A DNA stretch of 11,492 nt from assembly GCA_026967815.1 (NCBI GenBank), contig JAPUUO010000033.1, positions 1-11,492 on the forward strand, read 5' to 3'. This stretch comes from Candidatus Bathyarchaeota archaeon (GTDB lineage Archaea; Thermoproteota; Bathyarchaeia; Bathyarchaeales; Bathyarchaeaceae). This document shows positions 5,775 through 11,492 of the stretch, in pieces. Each line of letters starts with the position of its first letter. Within the stretch, counting starts at the first letter, position 1. Both the position numbers and the translations under genes were made by a program. A model generated the notes under the pieces. The model was given only the letters and a program-made list of their open reading frames with translations, did not search any database and was not told the DNA's origin.

Positions 5775-7460
5775 CTACTCTGGCGGGATGCTCAGGTAGA
5801 GAGTTCTCATGTCGACGCCTTTGGTTGTGTTTCTGTACATGTAAGCGACGTATAGCACTAGTCCAACAATGATGCAGCCCCAAAAGCCGATACTGCTTAC
5901 TAAGTCTTCGGTGCTTCCTGGCGAGAACATGAAGCCAACGGATTCCTTTGCGAATGTGAACAAGCAGTAGCCAGATAACAACGTTGCTATGAAACCTAGG
6001 CCTACCACAGATCCTATCGAATACTTGACGGCAGCTCTATCATAGATTTCTTTTCGTTCCAGTGGGAGCAGCATCATTGAGACGCAGAATAGGGTTAGGA
6101 AGGTCGCGTCGAATATGTCGGTTCCAACAACTCCTGCGAATTGGACGTAGCCACCTAGGTCAGCAACGTTTGACTCGGCTACGCATCCAACGATTCCAAA
6201 TACCCCGGTGATGATCAGTGCCCAGATTGGTGAGTGCCACCTCTCACTGACTTCTGCCAGCTTTTCAGGCATCATTCTGTCAAAGGACATGGCGAACATG
6301 GTTCTAGATGCGACTAGGAGGAACGGCGGTATGTCGTTTGCAAGCCAAATTACGCCAGCCAACGCGATTATCCATGAGAGCCACGCTAAGTCCATACCTC
6401 TAGCGATTAGGGATGCAATTCCTGTGCTCCATGCGGCTTGGAAATTGGGAATTGTAGCAGCAGCTTCTTTGGCAGCGTCGGGACCATAGCTTAACCAAGA
6501 ATATGCTTGGAAGAAACTCCACTGATTTCCACCAACAGTTGTTTCAGCTACGCCCATAGTTGATATTGCTGATAAAGACGAAGATCCAAGGTAAATCAAC
6601 ATAATTATGAGGCCAGAAGAGAGAACTACCATTGGAAGTTTTTTGTTTGCCTCTTTGACCTCTCCTGCGATGAAAGTGACCGAATACCATCCCATGTAGG
6701 CCCAAAAGGCTCCAGCAAGTGCATATGAGAAGGCGTCGTAGAAGGTTGCTACATTCGCCGGGTCTGCCATTCCCGTATCTATTGCGAGGGTCACGAATGT
6801 CGACGGTGGTGCTCCCATAACATCTTCGACGCCCGTTGCAACGATTGAAGGGTCCATGGCGCCAGCGATCCACATTCCGAAGAAGGCAACCGTAATTATT
6901 AGTGTGGGCCAGAACATTCCGTGCATGATCCAACCGTAGAGTCTCACTCCGAACAACGCGAGGGCGGTGAAGATTATGATGATTAGGACTCCTCCTAGGA
7001 AGAGAGTTGTCGCATCAAAGGCTATAACCGTCGGTGCCAGAGCGATGTTATAGAATATCATGATCGCTTCGAAGACCGCTACTCCGATTAGTCCGTAAGA
7101 AAAAGCTTCGGCGAGGAACATCAGCCAGCCTGCGTTGTATCCTACCACTGGATGGATAACTCTTGAGATGGTTACGTATCCACCCCCTGATCTTGGCATA
7201 GCAGCGGTAACGTATCCTGCAGCATAGCCCGTGATCATCACAATTATACCACAGATGAGGAAAGCCCAGAATATAGCTGGAAGACCAAGTGGAAGCATAT
7301 CTGTTGGTACTGGTCTCGGTCCGGTGAACTGAAACGCTCTTTTCTGCCAGCCTAAGCCGACAACGTGGGACATGATAATGATTACTCCGAGCATAAAGCC
7401 TACTTCTCTGACTAGTCCAGTAGCTTCTCTAGCAAACAAACCTGGCTTAGTTTTACTCAT
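5775..7460 (-). CDS. APC-superfamily amino acid permease
   Basis: A polytopic inner-membrane transporter of about 12 or more helices, 561 residues. Family marks are: the first helix region VGFMLGVIIIMSHVVG (20-35); PRSGGGYVTISRVIHP (89-104), the conserved segment after helix 2; FWAYMGWYSVTFIAGEVKEA (252-271), the helix 6 to 7 segment with the conserved Gly-Glu; and SRTMFAMSFDRMMPEKLAEV (385-404), typical of helix 8 to 9. Two outside loops (about 200-240 and 300-345) are longer than usual. Substrate choice, probably an amino acid or polyamine with protons or sodium, cannot be read from sequence. The start is supported by GGGTGG (7470-7475) nine nt upstream and a TATA-like box near 7495-7509. 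It is transcribed away from the phosphoesterase operon. Confidence 0.92.
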   Translation of the reverse strand: MSKTKPGLFAREATGLVREVGFMLGVIIIMSHVVGLGWQKRAFQFTGPRPVPTDMLPLGLPAIFWAFLICGIIVMITGYAAGYVTAAMPRSGGGYVTISRVIHPVVGYNAGWLMFLAEAFSYGLIGVAVFEAIMIFYNIALAPTVIAFDATTLFLGGVLIIIIFTALALFGVRLYGWIMHGMFWPTLIITVAFFGMWIAGAMDPSIVATGVEDVMGAPPSTFVTLAIDTGMADPANVATFYDAFSYALAGAFWAYMGWYSVTFIAGEVKEANKKLPMVVLSSGLIIMLIYLGSSSLSAISTMGVAETTVGGNQWSFFQAYSWLSYGPDAAKEAAATIPNFQAAWSTGIASLIARGMDLAWLSWIIALAGVIWLANDIPPFLLVASRTMFAMSFDRMMPEKLAEVSERWHSPIWALIITGVFGIVGCVAESNVADLGGYVQFAGVVGTDIFDATFLTLFCVSMMLLPLERKEIYDRAAVKYSIGSVVGLGFIATLLSGYCLFTFAKESVGFMFSPGSTEDLVSSIGFWGCIIVGLVLYVAYMYRNTTKGVDMRTLYLSIPPE

Positions 7461-7494
7461 ATGTTTTAGCCACCCAAAACATCATTTTCCCGTC

Positions 7495-7509
7495 TATACA
7501 AATTTAAGA
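7495..7509 (-). promoter_or_regulatory. TATA-like box for the permease gene
   Basis: On the minus strand the sequence is CTTAAATTTGTATAG, 35-49 nt before the permease ATG. This leaves room for a short leader carrying the GGGTGG ribosome binding site at 7470-7475. Confidence 0.45.
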
Positions 7510-7520
7510 CTTTCCATTAG

Positions 7521-7535
7521 TTTAAGCTTAAATAC
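7521..7535 (+). promoter_or_regulatory. Palindromic TATA-like box for the phosphoesterase operon
   Basis: TTTAAGCTTAAATAC includes the perfect palindrome TTTAAGCTTAAA (7521-7532). Transcription would start near 7556, shortly before the small ATG frame at 7564 and about 31 nt before the TTG start at 7587. Confidence 0.5.
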
Positions 7536-7563
7536 AGCCCAAGTCCTAATGAAACTTGGAAAA

Positions 7564-7590
7564 ATGAAGAGTAGGAACGAATTCATTTGA
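7564..7590 (+). other. Possible leader frame overlapping the phosphoesterase start
   Basis: ATG at 7564 opens an eight-codon frame encoding MKSRNEFI. Its TGA (7588-7590) overlaps the TTG start codon (7587-7589) of the phosphoesterase. It may be a translated leader coupled to the TTG, or a sign that the annotated start is wrong, including by a single-base frame change. There is no direct evidence that it is translated. Confidence 0.3.
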
Positions 7591-8561
7591 CATTTCTGTT
7601 CAAAAGAAAAAAAGGAGCAACAACAAGAATTCTTTTTGCCACTGACATGCACGGATCCGAAGGCGTCTGGAGAAAATTTCTCAACGCCTCATCCATGTTG
7701 AAAGTAAACGCAGCTATCTGTGGTGGTGATCTAACCGGCAAGATGATAGTTCCCATCATTGAGAGGAAAAACGGGAAATACGATTACTATCTGATGGGGA
7801 AAAATCATCAAACCGACTCCGGCGGATTGGAGAAGGCGATCAAAGATGTTCGAGGGATCGGATACTACCCATATGTGACCGACGAAACCGGGTATGAAGA
7901 ATGTTGTAAGAGTCAGGAAAAGGTCGATGAAGTGTTCTCCAACGTTATGACTTCAACACTGAAAGACTGGCTTGATCTAATCAGAGAAAAGGTTCCAAGC
8001 GAAACCAGAGTTTTCGTCTGCCCTGGAAATGATGACCGATTTTCAGTGGATGACCTAATTAGAGATCATCCAGACGTAACCAACGCAGAGGGTGAGGTGA
8101 TAGATATAGACGAAACTCATGAAATGATAAGTACCGGTTGGGTCAATCCAAGTCCTTGGAACACAACCCGAGAAGAAGACGACGAAAAACTTGAGACAAG
8201 ACTGGAGAAATACATTGCTCAACTGGAAAACACCGAATCAGCCATATTCAACTTTCACGCTCCACCTTACCAAACCAAGCTGGATGAAGCGCCACTACTA
8301 GATGACAAGTTAAATCCGGTGATCGAAGGAGGAAGAGTCATAATGGTTCCAGTGGGCTCCAAGGCCGTTAAGAGAACGATTGAGAAGTACAAGCCCTTTT
8401 TGGGACTGCATGGACATATTCATGAGGCAGCGGGGTCGATGAAGATTGGTGGAACCTACTGCGTCAACCCTGGAAGTGAATATGCCGAAGGAATTCTGAG
8501 GGCGTTTCTCGTCGAATTTAAGGGCAACAAGATTCTTCGGCTCCAGAGAATAGAAGGCTGA
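7587..8561 (+). CDS. Calcineurin-like metallophosphoesterase
   Basis: All five metal-binding blocks of the calcineurin-like fold are present: D20-x-H22 (ATDMHGS), G47-D48 (CGGDLTG), G147-N148-D149-D150, H224 (NFHAPP) and G276-H277-x-H279 (HGHIHE), followed by CVNPGS (292-297). The enzyme would use a two-metal centre to hydrolyse a phosphomonoester, phosphodiester or nucleotide. The usual GNH[DE] reads GNDD, so the proton-donating His is replaced by Asp, which narrows the subfamily. The insert at about 50-130 is long and charged. No signal peptide is visible; the protein should be cytoplasmic. The start used is TTG, with GAGTAGG about 11 nt upstream; no in-frame ATG lies between the upstream stop and the first motif. 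The next gene begins 15 nt after its stop, so the two form an operon. Confidence 0.88.
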   Translation: MTFLFKRKKGATTRILFATDMHGSEGVWRKFLNASSMLKVNAAICGGDLTGKMIVPIIERKNGKYDYYLMGKNHQTDSGGLEKAIKDVRGIGYYPYVTDETGYEECCKSQEKVDEVFSNVMTSTLKDWLDLIREKVPSETRVFVCPGNDDRFSVDDLIRDHPDVTNAEGEVIDIDETHEMISTGWVNPSPWNTTREEDDEKLETRLEKYIAQLENTESAIFNFHAPPYQTKLDEAPLLDDKLNPVIEGGRVIMVPVGSKAVKRTIEKYKPFLGLHGHIHEAAGSMKIGGTYCVNPGSEYAEGILRAFLVEFKGNKILRLQRIEG

Positions 8562-8576
8562 GGGGTACACCGGCAA

Positions 8577-9509
8577 ATGGCTTGGATGCTCGACAAAGAG
8601 ATTAGAAGAGAACTGCCTGAAGCCTGGAAAGGAATAGTTCCAACCGAAGTGTTTCTTCGTCAAGCTGAAACGATAGTTGAAGATGCTGAAAAGCAAGGTC
8701 TAATCCTTAGAATTATGGGTGGATTAGGAGTAGCGAGGCATTGTCAAGAGTTCAGGGATTTCGCGATGAAACTTGGCAGAGTTGGAACAGGAGTTGTTGA
8801 GGGTCAAGAGTACAGCGACATCGATTTCATGTCTTACCGCCAACATCGGGGAATGATTAAAGAGTTTTTCGGAGAGATGGGATATGCCAAGCGGAGAGCA
8901 ACTCTTTCTTCAGCTGCGTCAGAGAGACAAATATACTATCATCCCAAGGGCTGGTTTTACGTGGATGTCTTCTACGATAAACTGATAGTGGCAAATCACC
9001 CAGTGGATTTCAAGGGAAGACTAGAGCTGGATTGTCCAACAATTTCTGTAACCGATTTGCTGCTTGAGAAGATTCAAATGTGGGAAGCGTTCAGCATCAA
9101 AGATTTGAAAGATTGTTTTGTTCTACTTAGGGCCCACAAGGTTGAAGAAGAAGGAGTTAAGGAGAGCATTGACGCCGCCTATGTAGCCCAGTTACTAGCG
9201 AAGGATTGGGGATTTTGGTACACAGCAACTACCAATCTTAGAAAGATTGGAAGGTTCATTGCTGAAATGGATAGGTTGGGTTCTGAAGTCGGGATAGACC
9301 CCCGTCATTTTAAGAAAGAGGATAGAGAGAAGATCACCGGAAAAGTAGAAAGCTTGCTGGACAGAATAGACAGGGAACCGAAATCTTTCAAGTGGAGGCT
9401 TAGATCTAAAGCCGGCACTAAGAAAAGATGGTATAACCCTGTCGAGAGACCTGAGACCGTAAGCGGATTTGGAATATGGGACGCTATACTTCAGAAAGAC
9501 CAACCCTAA
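8577..9509 (+). CDS. Nucleotidyltransferase-fold protein (NT-B), second gene of the phosphoesterase operon
   Basis: Nucleotidyltransferase marks are IMGGLGVARHC (46-56, Gly-Gly at 48-49), SDIDFM (80-85, D81 and D83) and YVDVF (D130 as third acidic residue). The Gly-Gly to DxD gap is about 31 residues, longer than in the minimal signature. The helical second half carries LEKIQMW (163-169), KDLKD (175-179), L-x-KD-x2-F-x2-TAT-x-NL (207-221) and WYNPVERP (285-292). All have counterparts in the same order in the protein at 3756-4826. That protein is longer at the N terminus; this one begins about 40 residues before the Gly-Gly. GAGGGG lies 11 nt before the ATG, and a second ATG at codon 4 is possible. 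Co-transcription with a phosphoesterase suggests a linked addition and removal of a phosphoryl or nucleotidyl group. The substrate is unknown. Confidence 0.82.
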   Translation: MAWMLDKEIRRELPEAWKGIVPTEVFLRQAETIVEDAEKQGLILRIMGGLGVARHCQEFRDFAMKLGRVGTGVVEGQEYSDIDFMSYRQHRGMIKEFFGEMGYAKRRATLSSAASERQIYYHPKGWFYVDVFYDKLIVANHPVDFKGRLELDCPTISVTDLLLEKIQMWEAFSIKDLKDCFVLLRAHKVEEEGVKESIDAAYVAQLLAKDWGFWYTATTNLRKIGRFIAEMDRLGSEVGIDPRHFKKEDREKITGKVESLLDRIDREPKSFKWRLRSKAGTKKRWYNPVERPETVSGFGIWDAILQKDQP

Positions 9510-9553
9510 ACTTGAATTCGTACTCAAAGCTCGGTTACACTGCCACGAGCTAG

Positions 9554-9567
9554 AAAATTATTTAAGT
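9554..9567 (+). promoter_or_regulatory. TATA-like box for the basic-tail membrane protein
   Basis: GAAAATTATTTAAG lies about 40-53 nt before the ATG at 9607. A GGGGG tract (9594-9598) eight nt before that ATG can serve as ribosome binding site, so this gene is probably transcribed separately from the phosphoesterase operon. Confidence 0.45.
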
Positions 9568-9606
9568 TCTTCTTGACCAGAAGCACTGGATTGGGGGACA
9601 AGTAAG

Positions 9607-10002
9607 ATGCGAGCAGATTATGGGCTATACATCGTAGCCGCAACATGTTTCATAATTGTAGGTATAACTATCTCAGAAGCGGTTCCGCAATACTTGCCAG
9701 AGTTGATGACATTCGAGGGCACAGTCACTACTGTGATATTTTCCGCTTTAGGCTTGATATTCGCTATATTGGGTTATGCTTTAAGACCAAAGCTGGTAAT
9801 ATCTATTCAAGAAACCTCTAAACCCCGCATTCAACCTACTCCGCCACCTGTTCTGCCTCCTGCTGAAGAACCGCCAACGTCTTCACCTTTAGAACCAGCT
9901 GCTCCCACGCCGCCTCAGCAAGAAGATGCGGAACCTGAAAGAAAGAAACCTAAAACAGGAACAGGACGACAAAGAACTAGAAAACGGAGAAAAAAGGCTT
10001 AG
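9607..10002 (+). CDS. Two-helix membrane protein with Pro-rich, basic tail
   Basis: A 131-residue protein of no family I recognise. Two hydrophobic helices lie at about 5-27 and 39-59, with a short acidic loop between (PQYLPELMTFEG). A strand-like RPKLVISIQE follows, then a Pro-rich spacer (about 72-107, with PPPVLPPAEEPP and PTPPQQ) and a strongly basic end (about 109-131, ending RQRTRKRRKKA). The basic end could bind nucleic acid, ribosomes or acidic lipid or protein surfaces. The plan (helical hairpin plus disordered tail) matches the protein at 58-909, whose tail is acidic instead. The stop is 4 nt from the stop of the convergent Cys-rich gene. Confidence 0.75.
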   Translation: MRADYGLYIVAATCFIIVGITISEAVPQYLPELMTFEGTVTTVIFSALGLIFAILGYALRPKLVISIQETSKPRIQPTPPPVLPPAEEPPTSSPLEPAAPTPPQQEDAEPERKKPKTGTGRQRTRKRRKKA

Positions 10003-10006
10003 TTTG

Positions 10007-10228
10007 TCACTTTCTTTCTTGATTCTGCTTTGCCGAAGCATCTCTGAGACAAAAACACTCTTGAGATTGAGGCGCCCACTGTTCGCAGCAATCTAAGGTA
10101 GGAAATATTGCTTTCTTTCCTTGCTGGAATCGGTTGAAACAGAATGTAACGTCTGGATACTGATAGATGCTGTGGTGACGGCAATTCCCACAAAACCTTT
10201 TCAATTCCGGATTCTTTCCCATGGCCAT
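10007..10228 (-). CDS. Small Cys-rich protein, probable metal binder, downstream of deoxyhypusine synthase
   Basis: A 73-residue protein with C13-x2-C16-x-HH, C30, a C47-C48 pair in DCCEQW, and C58-x-C60. The pattern of CGNCRHH followed by an FCFNR turn and CCEQW resembles small archaeal proteins with one structural zinc or an iron-sulfur cluster; which metal is bound cannot be told. The start is supported by GTGGAG directly before it (spacing about five nt), which also decides against the overlapping longer frame. A second ATG at codon 3 is possible. It begins 11 nt after the stop of the deoxyhypusine synthase gene, so the two are probably one transcript. The function is unknown. Confidence 0.7.
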   Translation of the reverse strand: MAMGKNPELKRFCGNCRHHSIYQYPDVTFCFNRFQQGKKAIFPTLDCCEQWAPQSQECFCLRDASAKQNQERK

Positions 10229-10239
10229 TCATCTCCACG

Positions 10240-11232
10240 TTAGGGATTTCCTTTTCTCTGAAAACCTTTTCCAAGTCTCTCCAAAACGGCCGCCACTGCC
10301 AAAGGGAAGATGATCATGGCGTCTCCTATCACCATAACTTTTCCCGCTTCTTTCTTCAATTTGCCCCAACTGATCGTTTCTTCAGGGGTTGAACCTGACA
10401 GCCCTCCGTATTCAGGTCGATCAGTCGTTATAATCACGGCATAGTCCAGACCTTTGTCTGCCATTAATGCGGCGTGCTGAACTGCGTTGCGCGGGACACC
10501 GCCTCCGATGACGATCATGCCAAGTCGTTCCGATTTTTGGGCTAGGGCTACCATTTCTGAAGCTTCTCTGAAAGAGTCGACTAGGAGACCTTTGCGCTTT
10601 TTGTTGCGTTTTGTGTGAACAATGTGTATGTAAGCGAATTCTGAGTCTCGCATGGCCGGAAGAAAAATCGGAACTTTAGCCTTATAGGCTGACTTCACAA
10701 TAGACCTTGGGTCGTTGAGCCGGCTTCCTATGAGTCGCATAAGCTCGCTTGTTGAGAGAACTTGTCCTTGGGTTTCATGGGCGATGTCATCAAACATTTC
10801 GATCAGAATTTTGTCGGCTTTTACGAAATCTTCTTCGGGCACGAAAATGTCGTAGATGCGGTTAATGTGGTATTTGTAGAGGAAAAAGTCGTCAACAACC
10901 CAGTGTCCTTTGTAGTGATGTCCTCCTTGGGCTTCTATTAAGTCGTGAATCATGTTGGCTCCTGTGCTTACCAGAGCATCAATCAACCGCTCTCTGATCA
11001 GGTCAGCAATTATGTGGCGTAAGCCAGCTGGGACAACAGCTCCCGCAAGAGCTAGGAACACTGTGCATTTTTCATCGCGAATCATGTTTTCAAGAATGTT
11101 GCATGCGGTTGCTAGTCGGCCTGCTCCAAACGAGCCTGCGTTGTCGAATTGCTGGATAAGCTCGTTTATGGTCATGTCAGGTTTAAGTTCCATGGGTCTA
11201 ACAGGTGCGTTGAGTAGGTCTCGCCGGTTCAT
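10240..11232 (-). CDS. dys: Deoxyhypusine synthase family protein
   Basis: The enzyme uses NAD and spermidine to put a 4-aminobutyl group on a lysine of translation factor aIF5A, the first step of hypusine formation. Family blocks are present in order: AGAVVPAGLRHIIADLI (63-79), ALVSTGANMIHDLIEAQGGHHYKG (86-109), SRLNDPRSIVKSAYKAKVPIFLPA (170-193), MIVIGGGVPRNAVQHAALM (239-257), GLDYAVIITT (261-270), and GGLSGSTPEETISWGKL (276-292). The last contains the catalytic lysine, K291. The length of 330 matches archaeal members. Archaea also have related paralogues whose substrate may differ (homospermidine-synthase-like), so the exact reaction is family-level. The start is supported by AGGAG eight nt upstream. 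It is the first gene of an apparent operon with the small Cys-rich protein. Confidence 0.92.
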   Translation of the reverse strand: MNRRDLLNAPVRPMELKPDMTINELIQQFDNAGSFGAGRLATACNILENMIRDEKCTVFLALAGAVVPAGLRHIIADLIRERLIDALVSTGANMIHDLIEAQGGHHYKGHWVVDDFFLYKYHINRIYDIFVPEEDFVKADKILIEMFDDIAHETQGQVLSTSELMRLIGSRLNDPRSIVKSAYKAKVPIFLPAMRDSEFAYIHIVHTKRNKKRKGLLVDSFREASEMVALAQKSERLGMIVIGGGVPRNAVQHAALMADKGLDYAVIITTDRPEYGGLSGSTPEETISWGKLKKEAGKVMVIGDAMIIFPLAVAAVLERLGKGFQRKGNP

Positions 11233-11321
11233 GTTGAGGGCTCCTAAATCTTGAAGTAAGGTGGTTGTTTAGAATGAAAAACTTTTCCTAGTAATGTGCT
11301 TGTAGGTTTTGGACCCCTCTA

Positions 11322-11333
11322 GGATAAATAAGG
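11322..11333 (+). promoter_or_regulatory. TATA-like box for the truncated right-edge gene
   Basis: GGATAAATAAGG is centred about 25 nt before the GTG at 11352, the spacing expected if transcription starts at or near that codon. Confidence 0.4.
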
Positions 11334-11351
11334 AAGACGTGACGGGAAAGC

Positions 11352-11492
11352 GTGTCAGTGCCGAGATGGCAGTCGAGTCGCGGGAGAAACTTGCTGGATG
11401 GTTTCGGTGAGGTTAAGGTTGTTACTGTCTTGAAATCGGCTGTTATTTGGTTTTGGCCTTTGCTTTTTTTGGTGGAGTTTTTGTTTTGGTTT
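11352..11492 (+). CDS. Partial membrane-type protein running off the right edge
   Basis: From GTG at 11352 the frame stays open to the last base (47 codons); the first upstream in-frame codon that stops it is TGA at 11340. A second GTG at 11358 is also possible. The product begins with a basic stretch (MSVPRWQSSRGRN), then LLDGFGEVKVV and a hydrophobic, aromatic-rich segment (SAVIWFWPLLFLVEFLFWF) that looks like a first membrane helix. Support comes from the TATA-like box 25 nt upstream and from the lack of any other gene in this space. With only 47 codons it could still be a chance frame. The function is unknown. Confidence 0.45.
   Translation, partial: MSVPRWQSSRGRNLLDGFGEVKVVTVLKSAVIWFWPLLFLVEFLFWF

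Noticed and set aside
6208..6933. Open frames on both strands inside the permease gene.
   Set aside because: They run out of frame or antisense to conserved permease helices and have no ribosome binding site or family features.
8310..8696. Minus-strand open frame across the phosphoesterase and nucleotidyltransferase-fold junction.
   Set aside because: It lies antisense to two well-supported genes whose motifs are intact; its translation shows no domain-like pattern.
9999..10274. Longer minus-strand frame overlapping the end of the deoxyhypusine synthase gene and the Cys-rich gene.
   Set aside because: It overlaps the synthase reading frame, has no family-like features, and the GTGGAG site and conserved-looking CxxC and CCExW pattern favour the other frame (10007-10228).
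10952..11254. Plus-strand open frame antisense to deoxyhypusine synthase.
   Set aside because: The opposite strand encodes conserved synthase blocks throughout; this frame is a mirror of that codon pattern.

Overview
The window reads as archaeal chromosome. Supporting signs are two intron-containing tRNA genes with bulge-helix-bulge (BHB) splice signals, AT-rich TATA-like boxes 25-35 nt before genes, a mix of leaderless and Shine-Dalgarno starts (ATG, GTG and TTG), a deoxyhypusine synthase, a CCA end encoded in one tRNA, and several small Cys-rich proteins. The protein style suggests a TACK-type mesophile, perhaps Bathyarchaeia. That placement is an inference, because no rRNA or marker phylogeny is available here.

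Layout. Positions 58-1248 (minus) hold a two-helix membrane protein with a long acidic tail and a small Cys-containing protein. An intron-bearing tRNA-Thr(UGU) lies on the minus strand at 1339-1442. A zinc-ribbon protein (1610-1936, +) converges on a B12-binding-type radical SAM protein (1940-3397, -). An intron-bearing tRNA-Pro(UGG) follows at 3496-3593 (+). A nucleotidyltransferase-fold protein, here NT-A (3756-4826, +), converges on a membrane protein with a PH-like tail (4830-5723, -). Upstream of that is an APC-family permease (5775-7460, -). Divergent from the permease is a two-gene unit of a calcineurin-like metallophosphoesterase (7587-8561, +) and a second nucleotidyltransferase-fold protein, NT-B (8577-9509, +). 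A two-helix protein with a Pro-rich, basic tail (9607-10002, +) converges on a probable operon of deoxyhypusine synthase followed by a small Cys-rich protein (11232 down to 10007, -). A truncated membrane-type reading frame leaves the window on the plus strand (11352-11492).

No intergenic stretch exceeds about 300 bases without a gene. Positions 1-57 show nothing I can support. The spaces at 1443-1609, 3594-3755, 7461-7586 and 11233-11351 mainly hold promoter-like AT-rich boxes.

The most interesting content is: (1) NT-A and NT-B look like full-length divergent paralogues, and one of them is co-transcribed with a phosphoesterase; (2) the tRNA-Pro has an unusual intron at position 32/33 that restores a proper anticodon loop; (3) all three convergent gene pairs leave only 3-4 nt between stop codons; (4) perfectly palindromic TATA-like elements sit at three promoter positions, one of them between a tRNA and a divergent enzyme gene. 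I see no CRISPR array, insertion sequence or phage module.
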